Source of the DNA: Lingula anatina
Lineage: Eukaryota; Brachiopoda; Lingulata; Lingulida; Lingulidae
Length of the DNA stretch: 64,000 bases
Assembly (NCBI RefSeq): GCF_001039355.2
Contig: NW_019775436.1
Span: 533,617-597,616 of the forward strand
Reading direction: 5' to 3'
The position numbers and the translations under genes were made by a program. The notes under the pieces are model-generated. The model was given only the letters and a program-made list of their open reading frames with translations, did not search any database and was not told the DNA's origin. This document shows positions 11,078 through 24,963 of this stretch, one piece after another. Each line of letters starts with the position of its first letter. Position 1 is the first letter of the stretch.

Positions 11078-13162
11078 CGCGCGCGCAGGGGTCGAAATGT
11101 TGCTTTCCTGCTTTCCCGAGGGAAAGCTATTGCGAGCTCGGGAAATCTATGTCATATCTTACTTTCCCGTCCGGTAAATCACTGAAAATGCCCGGGAAAT
11201 GCAAAAACCTCTCGGGGAAACTGCGCTTAGAGGTCGCTTTCCCGAAGAACTGTTACATGAAATTCATTTCCTGGCACTAAGTTGTGCTGATACAAGCGGT
11301 CAATTACTTAACCATTTTCCACAACGCAAGTAAGCTAGACGTAAGTACTCACTCTGAAACTAAGGACGCACTCACGTGACTAGCTAGAATTTGTTACGGG
11401 GCCTCCTTTTGAATTTCGAGAGAGTTGTCAATCAAAATCGATCGTCCCATGGTGGTGTATCTGACTCGTTCCCTATCCCATTTACACAATGATTGACATA
11501 GAAAGGATAAAGTCTGCGCAGCTAGCATGTATAACATACAAAGGTACAAACCTACGCAGCTCACTGAAACAAATTAATGTGCGGGAACAAAGTTAACACA
11601 GCGTCCAAGCCTACACAAATAATGGGCACTAGAGAGCGTAGTACGGGGAACGAATATCAGTCAGCCATTTATGCACGATCAGCTGATGCAAGATGCGGGT
11701 TGCGCGCGTAAGTCGGGCTCAAGTCTGACGGAGGTTAATGTTCAGAAAATGAATCTCTTTGAACATGAGTTCCTCGAGTGGAAAATCAAAGCCGAAAGCA
11801 CGGGAAAAACTAAGCAAACTCGCTAAACAAGACACGTAAACTTCAAGACCAATAAGAAATGAGGGTGAAGCAGGTGCACATGGCGACGATGCAGGTACGT
11901 CGTAAATAATAATAATGCCTAACAAGTTTCATATCTAAATGAATTGTAAATTTAATGATAAACAAGACGTTTTTACTTTTCTGTTAAGTAGTAAACACTA
12001 AAATTGCCCTACCTCTATCTCTTTGCTGATGACATGATGTATTGAAAAATAAATCGGCCTTTTCACAGACCAAGTTTTTCCTACCCTTGAATTTTTCGCT
12101 CTGCTCAAGAGCACCAACTGGGCCTATTTAGTTTGCTTGAAAAGTGATTGATTTGTTTTTCATTGAACTCCCACCAAACTGATGACCTTTTAAAAGATGT
12201 CATGGGTTATTCTAGCCTATATAATTAAGGACCTAATATCTTTATCCCCTTTACTTCTGAAAACGGAGTTTTTAACATCAAGATTTCACTGCACTTCTTC
12301 AACTTCCTCTTTTCTAAGTGGTGTAAAGTTGTCTACCATTAAGAAAATCCCCCAAGTTTCAAATGAAATTAATCATTGTGCACCTTAGAAATAACTAGAA
12401 TGCTTATTGGATTGACCATGATTACATGATAATTGACATGTTTAGAGTCTGCCTTCAGTTCATAGTCAAGTATTCACTTTACCATTCTAGTGAAGTTTCC
12501 AGTAGTTTCTCTGTAACTGTATACAATTGTAATAAAATCTCAATTAATCACTTACCATTAATACTTACTTTTTAGCTGCCAAAGGTGGACGCATGGAGAA
12601 TATAGACAGTGGTGAGTATGGAGATGAGACAATTTTAAGGCTTTCAGAACATGTTAGAAGGACACTGGATAACTCTGGCTTTACAACAAACATGTGCCAG
12701 GCTGAATGGCCTCAGTAACTTCATGAAAAGGGCCAGGACATAGTTGCCTTTTTAAGCGGAATGCTGACTGTACTAAAAGACATTTACCCTAATATTTGTG
12801 CTCTCTTGGCCATTGTGATGGTCCTTCCAGTCAGATGCAGCATATGTAATTGGTACTTGGATTTCAGTCACATTAATGTTGACAAATATACCCAGTTGTT
12901 ATAAAACCCTATATGTGGATGCCAAGTTTGTTTATTTCATAACAATAAACAATTTCTCAAAGATATGTTCTTTCCTTTATAATTCATCATCATATTTAAA
13001 TAAACTAATTTAATTTCAGGGAAATTGGATTTCATTGTTTTGTTGTCAGGGAAAGCTACTTTCTTGCAGGGAAAGTAATGTACAAAGTCACTTTCCCGAC
13101 AGGGAAAGTATGATTTTCTAAACATTTCGACCCCTGGGGGGGGGGTGGTGGTGTGTGTGTGT

Positions 13163-13227
<65 letters not shown>

Positions 13228-14193
13228 CAGAGAGAAAGAGAAGTTGGAGAAAGTGCTTACTAGTATATTAATATATTTACGTTTTGGCTCACACATTTTT
13301 ATTTGAGTTGGTTGTGTATGTATGCCAGTGTGCATGCATGTGTTGGCGGCACATAATTACGTACAAATGTGTATGTTAGCCAACTTCAATTCACCCAAAT
13401 CAAAATTTTGTTCTGTAACTTCTGAATTAGCAAAATAAAAAATTTTCAAACATCTTTCTTTTTTTTTTTTAAACAAATTTTATTATTATATAAGCATTTA
13501 TGGTTCGATATACTTGGTCTAACTAATAGAGATGTCTTCTGAATATATGATCCATAAGGTCACAACTGTGCATCATTCGATACTTGAATGAAATAATTAT
13601 GCAAATGTATGCTAACTCCTCCCACTAGGGGCGTGGCAAGGCAAAGAAGAAGGAAGTACTGACAGGTTGGGACTGGGAGGCGGAGCGTGAGAAGAGTGTG
13701 CAGACGCTGCTCCAGGTGCTGCAGCTGAACCTGAACAGATTGTGGGACCCGCCTGTGGCAGAGGAGGAGTTTGTGAAGTAAGATACTCATCATATCTGAT
13801 TATGCTAATGGCTAATGAGGCTCTTCATTTCACAGGGATTGGGGGTTTATTCATAGGGTAACTAGTGCTCTGCATTAGGATCCCTGGGCCCTGGACTTTT
13901 ACTGTCTTGTTCCCTGTGATTTCTCAAGATGACTCTTCTTCCCTTCCAGCCTGGTCACCTGCTGCTGCTACAAGCTGCTGGAGAACCCCAGTGTCACCAA
14001 GAACAGAGTCTCCAAAGACGCCATCTTCCACCTCCTGGGGACCATGGTCAAGAAATATAATCATGGTCTTGGTGAGTAGATTGTGTGTAAGAATGGATTA
14101 GGATTTTGAACTTGTTGTTGTTGGGAGTACACTTAGGCCCCTCTGATCAATGTATTTGGCCATTATCGAGAGAATTAACCAAATCCCCCCCCC

Positions 14194-14224
<31 letters not shown>

Positions 14225-14368
14225 GCTCGTTTGCTCCTGTTGTTTGCAAAAAAAAAAAAAAAGAAAGAGAGAAGAGAGAGAACAAANGTTGTTGTTGGGA
14301 GTACACTTAGGCCCCTCTGATCAATGTATTTGGCCATTATCGAGAGAATTAACCAAATCCCCCCCCCC

Positions 14369-14399
<31 letters not shown>

Positions 14400-17300
14400 G
14401 CTCGTTTGCTCCTGTTGTTTGCAAAAAAAAAAAAAAAAGAGAGAGAGAGAGAACACATAAAAAACAGTATCTTGTAGCCAAAATATTTTTACAATTTTGA
14501 AAAGGCAAGGTGATGAAGATTTAAGCTACATTGTTGTTTGTGCAATCGCATTTCAATGGCTCCTGTATTGTAGTAATATGCCTGTGGTTCTGTTTCAGGG
14601 GCCAGCTTGAAGATCATTCAGCTGTTACAGCACTTCGAGCACCTGTCCAGCCCCCTAGCCCAGGGTCTGGAGCTCTTTGTGACGGAGCTGGGGTTAAAGG
14701 GGGTGGTGGGTGAGATCATGAGGTAAGGGTGGGTGTGTATTGGGGTATCTGACATTATTGGGGTTGAAGGGAGATGGTAGGTGAAATTAACAGGTAAAAG
14801 TTGTGTGCTCATGCATAAACTTAGACACACACACATGCATCCACATTATTTCACAATGTTTGAGGCATAGATCCTCATTCATATTTCTAAAATTGGATCA
14901 TAAGTCTTTTGATTAACAGTTTTGATGATGGTTTGTGATGAATTGATAGTTGCTTTGATATGTTTATTTTAGTTCAAATAACTTTGGTATTGATTTTGTT
15001 TCATTCAATTTTTTTCACTCATCTGACCCCAGGGAGCTTGGCAAGATGGACCCCCGGGACCTGGCTCGGGACAACTCCGGGACGCGGGCTTATGCAGCTT
15101 TCATGGTGGAGCTAGCAGAGAGGATCCCAGAAGTTATGCTGCCCAATATTAGCGTGCTTATACCTCTGTTGGATGGGGAGGTGAGTTTTTTGCCCAATCT
15201 CAACTTTTTTTTAGCACTCACATGGGGAAGAAATTTTAACGCAAGAATATCAGGTCTTTTGCCCTAAATGTGTAATCAGCTGTAAGCAATGATTTTCTTT
15301 TTCAATTTATAGCCAGAGAATTTAGTTTTGAAGAAAAAAAAATCACTGTGCAATCTTTGTACAGAAAAAATAATCTTGTTTAATTTTATGAAAAGTACTA
15401 GTAGGCAGTATATCAGAATTTTACTCTCATCTAGAAGCTAGATATGCCACTTCAAAAAATACTGTCAACAAATACTGAGAAAAAAGAAAATAAAACAGAT
15501 GTGTAAATTCTGTTATTTTCTGTCTTTGTACTAAAATCTGTTATCTTCCAGTCCTACTCCATGCGTAACGGGGTACTGGGAGTACTTGGGGAGATCTTAG
15601 TGAAGGTACTCAGCAAAGAAGACCTGGATGCCAACTTGAAAAACACTAGGGACCAGTTTCTGGATAAGTTGGAAGTGAGTTTGAATTTGGTTTGATATAA
15701 TAAATTTTTTTGTTTTATTTTTATTCTTAGGGGGTGGAGGGGGGGGGGGGTTATAAATAGCAGCAGTGCAAATTTGATGGTTGCCCAAAAAAACTACTTT
15801 TTGGCAGCTTAATTTTGATTTCGAAAATAGTGCCAAATTTTAAGACAAAGACAATAAGCTTAAGCACTGTTCTGAAGTTAATTATGTCTTAATGTGCTTA
15901 GTTGTGTGTAATTTGCAAATGATTGAATTTGTCAGGTTTTGAAAGTGCAATTTTCTTGTTTTATAATTATAAAATTTAAAAAAATTTGAAAATGTTTTAA
16001 CAGGACCATATCCATGACGTCCATGCATTCGTCCGTAGCAAAGTCCTTCAGGTTTGGCTGACTGTCGTGAACGAGAAGGCCCTCCCTCTGCCTCGGCAGC
16101 ACCACCTGGTGGATCTTGTGATAGGGAGGCTTCAGGATCGGTCCAGCCAAGTGCGTAAATATGCTGTACAGCTGATCACTGCTTTACTGAGGAGTAACCC
16201 CTTTGCTGCTAAGGTTAGTATATTGGGGGTAAAGCCTGGGCCCTGGTTGTACAAAAAAAAATTATAATGAAGTAAATAAATAAATGAATAAATAAATAAA
16301 TAGATAAAATAGAATAAAATATTGGTTTCTTTTGACTCCGTGACAATTAGTGGTAGTCCATTTAAATGAATGTATTGTACCTTTGTATCAGAAAAATGTA
16401 AACAATTACAAAGGCTGCTTTATTTTAGGTTTTTTTCTGGATCAACTACTTTGCTGCAAAAAAGTTGTTTTATTTGACTTTAAATCTAAAACCTCTTTAT
16501 ATTTTTAAAATAAGAATTTGTTCATTTACTTTTTTATGTTTTTTTGGCTGTTACTGTTTTGTAAATGCCATTTTGTGTTTTTGTCTAGTTGTCTGTAGAA
16601 GATCTGAAGGAGAATTATGAGAAGGAAAGAGACAAATTGAAGGAAATGATGCCCGAGACACTGGAAGAATCTGGTGTGTACATGGAATGTTCACTCATGT
16701 TTTCCATGAAATAATTTTCATTTCTTGTTCCATATTCTCAAGCTGAGTAACAAAAATAGTAGGTTTGTTTTTATTTTCTTTAGCCATTTTTTTCTGGAAT
16801 TTTTTCTTGTTGCGAAAGTCATGCCAAAAATTTAACTTGGTTCCCAAGTTCTGAAGAAAGAATTTGAACATTTGGCTGTTTGCATCTTGATATCTTTACA
16901 AAAGCGTTGATTAGATAGAAGTAGTATGTATTTTGATAAAAACCAAAAATGTGTTCTAACATTTTGTTGACAGGAGAAGCGGAAGATCCTCTGGCTGGGT
17001 GGAAGACCATGGAGCCAGAGCTGATGGCGGCCATTGTTAAGGTGTTGGAGCAGCCCAAAGATGGAGATGAGGAAGAAGAGAACATTGAAGAAGAAATGCT
17101 GATTGAAGAAAGCGAAACAATTGAAAGGTTTTTATTTGAAGTTTGTTGATTTGCTGATGTACATTCTTTGTTTTATGTTTTATTTATCTGTAATGAATTT
17201 TTTCATTCAATTTTTTTTTTCAATTTTGCTAAAAAGGAGGAGAATATTTTGCTGTACTAGGATTTTTCTGGTATAAAAAGGTTGTTTAAATTGATTTTTT

Positions 17301-20300
17301 TTTTTTTTCAAAAATTTGCAGTGTAGTGGAAAGGATTCACAGTCATATAAAGGCCCAGGAAGCAGAAAAGGCTGTTCGTCTACTGCAGGTTGCCCTGGAA
17401 GCCTGGCCCACTTATGAATTGTTTCTTATAGAAGAAGAAGGGTAAGATCTCCATGATGCTGAATGGAAACAAGACAATTGATTGAACGAGATGTTTTCTT
17501 TGTATCATCGTAGCTTTCTGATAGAATTTTGATTTGGACTGTTATTGAACTGTGTAGAAAGTATGATATGATATGTTTGTTTATTTATTTATTTATTATG
17601 TTTAACCTTGTATCAGACTAAACAGCTGTTGTAGTTATGTATGTGATTCTTTTTATTGTATGCGCACGCGCGTGTGTAACATTTGAAAACTTCCAGGTTA
17701 CTTGTAATCTATGTAATTATTATTTTACAGAAGAGATGAAGAGAAAGATGAACAAGAAGAGGATGAAGTAGAAGTTCAGAAGTCAAAATTATTGAAATGT
17801 TTACAAGCTGTGTTCATTAGTAAGTGTACTGATTTGTCACTATATGTATCTTGGATGTTTTGTGTCCTGCTTGATAGAAAGAAACAGCATATTTTCTTTA
17901 CATTAACTGAGAGCTTTTTAGATGTTGTTCATAGGTGTGTGTTTTGTTTTTACATCCTCTGAAGTGGATAAATATGTTGACAAATTATTATAATTTTGAT
18001 CCTCTGAATGTGTTTTACTGCTCTTTTGGATATGATCTTGTCATTAAAGTTTTTTTTTCTTTTCTGTTTTTGCAGTTTTCAACTTATGTTTATAAGCAGT
18101 CTTTTAAACAAAAATATTTATCTTTAGATGATTATACAAATGATATTTATGTCTCTTAAATGATTGTATGTCCAGATTTTGATTCAAAATTCTTTCTGGG
18201 ATTGTACAAAAGAAAAAAGCACTTTTTTATTTGTCCTCCAGGCGAAGATGAAAGCACAGTTGCTGCTCTAGCCAGGGTCACTGAAGCTGCCCAGGAGCAG
18301 CAAGAAGCGCCAGAGACGGCCATCGTCAACGAGGTCTCCAAGCAACAGGTCTTGGTACAGTATCTCAAGGTACATAAGCAAAAGTTTCAGTTATTGAAGT
18401 CATTGAAGGTCAAATTAATAGTAGGTCAAGATCAATACGTAAGACACTGTGGTGTCAACAAAACAGATCCTGGTAGGGTTATCTTAGACAAATTTAAGAA
18501 GGACGCTTAGCTCTCAGAAAAAAATTCTGACGAAGATTTAACTCCCCAAAGTTTTAGAATTTGTACATTGTACTTAGAATTACTTGTCTTACATCTTAGC
18601 ACTATTGTAAGTTTACGCAAATGAATAAAAAATTTGTAAAAATTGTGTAAAGTGTCTACTCTACAAATTATCTTGTCAAAAAAAAAAAAAAAAAAAAAAA
18701 AAAACTGGAAAATCTAGGTTTCAAAAAGTCATTCAAGATGCCTCTTAAAATCATGTTTAAGTCTTGCCATTTGTTTGCTGTCACAGATGTCAACACCTTG
18801 TTTCCTCTTCCAGGACACCATGACATTTGTGTCACAGATCCAGACGGCCACCCCCGTCATCTGTCAACTGCTGGGCTCCAAAAATGTCACCGACGTCATG
18901 GAAGCTATTGAGTTTTTTGTCACTGGGTTTGAGTTTGGAGTCAGTAATGCCATGACGGGTAAGAAAGCTTTGGTGAAGATCTATTACCAAATTACCTGTA
19001 ACATTTTTGACTCCTTGTACCCCATATCCTGGGGAAAGATGATGATAATGATGATGATAACAGGGATGGATCCAGAGCTATTTTCTGACAGTCTTCCAAA
19101 GTATCTTTGTTGATCCATCCTCATTTTTGACCATCTTCTGACAGAAAAAAATTAAATACCCGTCAGTGTAAACTTGAAAATCTGACCGTCTTCAGGAAGA
19201 CCCAGAAGACGGCCTAAATCCGCCCCTGGATAATGACTTTAAATTCATATTCCAGGTATTCGCCGCATGTTGGCCCTGGTCTGGTCTAAGGAGGCTGGTA
19301 TCAAGGAAGGTGTGGTGGATGCATACAAGAGACTCTACCTCAGACCTCAGGGGGGAAATCAGAGGTACACAGACATTTTTTTTCCTGATTAAAATTAAAA
19401 AAAAATTTTTTTTTTTTTGCCTAAAATGGTCCCCAGACCCCTGGTCACAAAGGGTGAGTCTAGTCACTGAGCCATTTTTTTTTCTACTTTTTCTCACAGC
19501 CCAAAAGCATGTCTGGGTGAATTATCAACATGTGGAATTGTGTTTTTTTTCTAAGTTATTTGTTAACCGTCTTTTTATCTGCTTACAGTGAAACCTCATC
19601 AGGAAATGGGGCCATCAAAAATTGGCTGAATAAATTTTTTTCAAGTTTTTAACAAAAGAACTTCTGCATTTCTATTAAAATCAGACCACCAAATGGTCTA
19701 AGAATCCACTGCCCCAAAACAGAAACAGAGGCCAATTACAGGACAATTTTTTTTTTTTTTTTCAAAATTTCACAGAATTGGCTTAAATTTTTACTGGTAA
19801 ATTTTACCAGTGCTATTACCCATGCCCACGTGATACTCATGCTTATTGGCACGTTACAAATGCAGAGTGTTTTATTTTTATTTCAGAGCCAAGTCCCTGG
19901 CCATTGTTAACAACCTGGTGGCTCTGTGTCAGGGAGCAAGTGTTGGAGATCTCACCTCCCTAGAGGAGCTGGTAGGAAAGCTTAAATATTAAAATTTTTT
20001 GTTTAAAATGTGCTCCTTCTGTGGGTATTATCTCTTCAATTTGTTTTTTGTAATTCTGTTGTCCCAGTAAAAAAATTATCTCAGATTTGTTATAGGAAAT
20101 CCTAGCGTCACTACTTAATATTTCAGTTCTTCAGAGATTGTAAAAATCTGTGGACACAGGACATGGTGCAATACAAGCGTGTTCTGCATGTGTGTGTTTG
20201 TGTATAATATCTGGAGTACTTCACAATTTCAGATTGCGGAGTTTGTCAAGTCGGAGGACCTAGGCCACGGTGTTATCCAGATGTTGTGGGAGAAGTTCAC

Positions 20301-21033
20301 CCTGAAGATCCAGGGGACCACAGCCGAGGAGAGCAGGCTGGCTCTGGTCCTGCTGGGGATGGCTGCTGGGTAGGTTCCCCCCTATGATTTTTTGGGGTTC
20401 ATTTGACAGTAATCTTCCCCTTCCCCTTCCCCCAGCCTTCTTTATAGTGTGTTGTAATGGGTGGTTAGATACAGCCACTGTGCATGGCACCTGTTGGGGT
20501 TTGGTTCTCATGAGAAGGCCATCTCCCCATTATAGTCTTTTATGATGGATGGGCATGGCTTCCGTTAGGGTACAGTCAGCCATTTAGCATATTTTTTTAC
20601 CATCCTTAGGGAAAATAAAAACCTTTTCTTGGTAAAATTTTTAAGAATAATTTTTATTCGCTTAGTTATTTATTGGTTTGTTTATTTATCTAATTATTTA
20701 TTTATTTGACTATTAATTAATTTATTTATTTTCCCTTAGAATAGAGTTCAATTTATCTACCATCTACAATGATACGGACAGTTTGGCAGCTTTTTAGAAC
20801 TGTGGCTTATACTATTTTCTCATATTTTCTAATACTTGTTTTCTGATATTTGTTTTCTGACATTTTCCACACCTCCAGGGCCCAGGTGGACATCATCCAC
20901 TGTAATGTGGAGGTGCTGCTGAAGGAGGGGCTGGGACCCAGGGCAGAGGAGGACTTCCAGCTGGTCAGGGACACCTGCCTGGCACTGCAGAAAATAGCAG
21001 CACACAACAAGGTGGGTATACTGGGGGCGGCTG

Positions 21034-21064
<31 letters not shown>

Positions 21065-21348
21065 TCAGATGAAGCCAAGGAAGTGTGTGACTTTAGATAA
21101 GGATTTTGTTTGAAGTTGCATGCGTGTGGGTTGTGTGAGCGTGCGTTGGCCATTTATATGAGTGTGTGGTCTGGCTAGCATGTGGGTGTTATTGTGTCTG
21201 CATGTTTGTGGTATTGTATGTGGTGCTGTGGTATGTTTGTGTGTTAGTGTATGGTATTGTCTGCCTGTGTGTGATGTGGTATGCTTATGTGTGCTTGTGT
21301 GTGTGTGTGTGTGTGCTTTTTTTCTGTGCACAGATGTATATATGGTAT

Positions 21349-21380
<32 letters not shown>

Positions 21381-21432
21381 AGTGTGTGTGTGTGTTATAT
21401 GGTATTGTCTGTGTGTGTGTGTTATATGGTAT

Positions 21433-21470
<38 letters not shown>

Positions 21471-24400
21471 ATGGTATTGTCTGTGTGTGTGTGTGTGTGT
21501 TATATGGTATTGTCTGTGTGTGAGTGTGTGTTTTTGTTCTTGTCTATATATATATGTGTGTGGCATTGTCTGTGCATGTATGTGCGTGACCTGGTGTGTG
21601 TGCATACATGTGTTAACATGCATGTGTTTTCATGAAAACAACAAAAGAAACTTAAATTGTAATGGTGTTCTAAAAGTGGTCATCTTTGTGTATAATTTCC
21701 TTGTAACAGCTTAAAAATATGCCTATTCAAATATATGAGCCATTCTCCTTTTAGACCAAGCCAGGGCAGGCCGCTGCAGAACCTTTCAGGTTTCCCCAGC
21801 AGCATGCCATATTCCAGAGACTGGCAGACATCATTGTCAATGGTAGGGGCTTTCCCTACCTCTTTCTTAGTTACAGTACATCATTATGTTTAACATAAAT
21901 TGAGACAAATTGAACAATGTTTGATAAAATAATGTATGTCAACTAAGAGTTACAATTAAGTTATATGTAATGCATTTTTTGGTGATATCTCTAAATGCGC
22001 ACATATTGAATGTGGCAGTCATGGGGAAGCTCACAGTATTAACATGGAACATTTCTGCGATCCAGGCGTGACCAAGCTGGAGGACTGCTACTGGATCCCA
22101 ATGGCGGAGCAGGCCGTGAACACGACCTACAAACTGGCCGAGCACCCAGACGCCATTTGTGGGACTCTCATAAAGAGGCTGGCAGATGTGGTCATGAAGA
22201 TGAACCAGACGAACAACAAGATGGCGTCAGAGGAGAACAAGGGTGAGGAGTGCATTGGATTTCCACTGCATATTCTTGGATCTAGGCCTCTCTTGTGGAA
22301 GTGTTTTTATTTTTATTTTATTTATTTATTTATTTATTTATTTTTTTTTTTTATGTCATCCTTCTGTAAGATGTGATACAGGGATGAGACTTTTCTTACT
22401 ATTGGCAGATTTCCGAATCTCTGGGAGCCAAAAATTTCATTGATCTAGGCCTCCCTTTTGGGGCTGTTTTTTAATATTATCCTACTTTTAGATGAAATAA
22501 CAAAGAGTGCCTCTAGCACTGGCAACACTTCTTACACAGAAATCCTGAAAACATTGACTGAAGTAAACCCAAGGGTTTTCAATTTCATTTTAGTTGAAGA
22601 GAAAATTGAAGATCATACTGAGGGCAAAGGTGAAGGTGAAAATGAAGTTGAAGATCACACTGAAGGTGAAGGTCAAACAGAGCCAAGTCAAGGCCAGGAC
22701 CTCCCTCTCAGCCAGAACAAGGAGTTCACCTGTCCCTCAGGTGTACTGACTCGATTGCTGTCCCTGGCGGGCCACGTGGCACTGCGCCAACTGGTGTTCC
22801 TGGATAACAGCGTGATGGGGGAGCTGAAGAGGAGAAACATGCTCCGAGAGGCCGACAGCGGGAAGAAGAAATCTAAGGACACCACTGTTAATACTACTGC
22901 TAGCTCTAATACAACTAAGGTATGGTATAATTAAAATGTTTGGTGTGTTTGTAGTCTGCACTGGTGTGTATATTATAATAATAATAATAATAATAATCTT
23001 TATTGAACATTGCAACCCGAAGGTTGAAGTTATACACTTTTTATTTATTTATTTATTTATCTATTTATTATTATAAGTTTTTACATATTTTTATATGTTT
23101 TAAGTCTGGGATCCCTAGTCGTTTATGGCCCTGTTGCACACACTATATTCGTTCTCGCCTCCCTGGGGAGTGTGTGAATGCTGTTCTATGTTTATGAGTA
23201 TTGGTAGAGAGGGGGGAGATAAATATGTTTAGAGAAAAACCAGATTTTTTGAGAACACCACCTAGCTGGAGTCACACGAAAAGGTAACTTTTTGACATGC
23301 ACGGACAAATGTACAGAACTTGTGAAAATACAAACACACAAGTGTGTGCATTGATGCACATGCCTGCGCACAGATACACACGCAGGGGCGGATCCAGAGA
23401 TATTTACTGACAGTCTTCTGACAGAAAAAATTAGATGCGCGTCAATGTAAACTAAAAAAATTCTAACTGTTTTCCAGAAGACGGCATCCGTCCACCTAGG
23501 CACACCCACATGGCCTTTGCATACATGTACATCGCCCATAATCTTACATATGTGATTTTATCATGTCTAGGACACTACTCAGCAGGAGTCTATAGAGGAG
23601 GAGCTGGGACTGACTGGAGCCACTGCTGACGACGCTGAGGCCGAGTACATCAGGAAGATATGTGAGACTGACATTGTGACAGGTGAGAGATCTCTCTCTC
23701 TGAGTTGGTAGCGAATTCTTAACAGTTATATTTATCAGCAGTAACAATTTTTGAAAAGAGATGTTGTTTGTGTATGTCATTTCAGTACAGTAATATTTTT
23801 TCTTTAAGTAATAAAGTAATAAAGTGACATGTTCTACAAATGAGAAAAAAAAAAACATAATCATTGGCAATCCTCTGGTCTAAGTGCTAAGTGTACCCAA
23901 TTTTGGGTATTCTGTTTCATTTCTATTACATTAACCTGTGAACCACTGCCATAGGTCGTAATCTATTGGCCATACTGCGCCCTCTACTGGTGGCTGTATG
24001 CAACAACCAGGTCAAGTACCCAGATCCTGAACTACGAACTGCAGCTACATTGGCTCTGGCCAAATTCATGATGGTTAGGTAAGTATTTATGGATAAACTT
24101 GAAAATTTAGTCTGTGTAGAGAAATTATTTTCAGAAGACGATTCTCTGCTGGCATAATTTTTTTTTTCACTTGGAAAATTTCATCAAACTTGATAATGGG
24201 CCTCTGGATAATTTTGAAAAGTTCTTTGCCTAATATGGCCATTTCAGATTTAGGCATTTTCGAATTTTAATTAATTTTTAAGTGACAAAATTTTCATGTT
24301 TTTACCGTATGTTTGCTGAGAACCAGTCAAAAAACAGTTCTTAAATGCAGAGTTGTCATAAGTGGTTAACTGTGGTGGTATTATTCCAGTTTTCAGAAAT

Positions 24401-24904
24401 TGCTGGTGAAACTTTATTCTCTCTTAAGTTATGATCAGGGTTGAGGTTTTTCCAAAAATATTGGCCTAGATGGCCCCCTGGACCCACACCATATTTTCTG
24501 ATTTTTCCTCTTAATGGCAGTCTCAGCCCTGTTTGACAGGGAGTGAAGAAAATATTTAAAAAATCCCACTGCAGTGAAGATGGCCATTATGGTTTTGACT
24601 TTCAAGTTGATCCTGTGCTAATATGAAGACATTCTTTAATTTTCACACAAATACTCCCACCTCATGAAAGATCTTTGCAAAAAATTCAAACCAAAAATTA
24701 AAAGTTAATGCATCACTTCATTATTTTCCAGCTCCGAGTTCTGTGAGGCTCACTTACAGCTTTTGTTCACCATCTTGGAAAAGTCCCAGAATCCTGTTAT
24801 TCGCGCCAACACCATCATCACCCTGGGCGACTTGACTTTCCGCTTTCCTAACTTGATTGAACCTTGGACTCCTCATTTATATGCAAGGTAGTAGACACTA
24901 AGAA

Positions 24905-24963
<59 letters not shown>

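Noticed and set aside
12576-12611. Possible 36-base extra NCAPD2 exon with TTTTTAG acceptor and gtgagt donor
   Set aside because: In phase 0 it contains an in-frame TAG, lies inside the hAT-like element, and exons 10867-11036 and 13629-13777 already join in phase and match the human protein.
14098-14508. Ser/Leu- and Glu/Arg-rich frames
   Set aside because: Translations of CT/GA repeats inside the N-split intronic duplication.
21162-21635. Cysteine/valine-rich frames of up to 157 codons and their antisense His/Thr frame
   Set aside because: Produced by a GT minisatellite in an NCAPD2 intron.
22576-22601. Possible short intron (GTTTTCAATTTCATTTTAG) inside NCAPD2 exon 23
   Set aside because: Far too short for a spliceosomal intron, and the frame is open through it.
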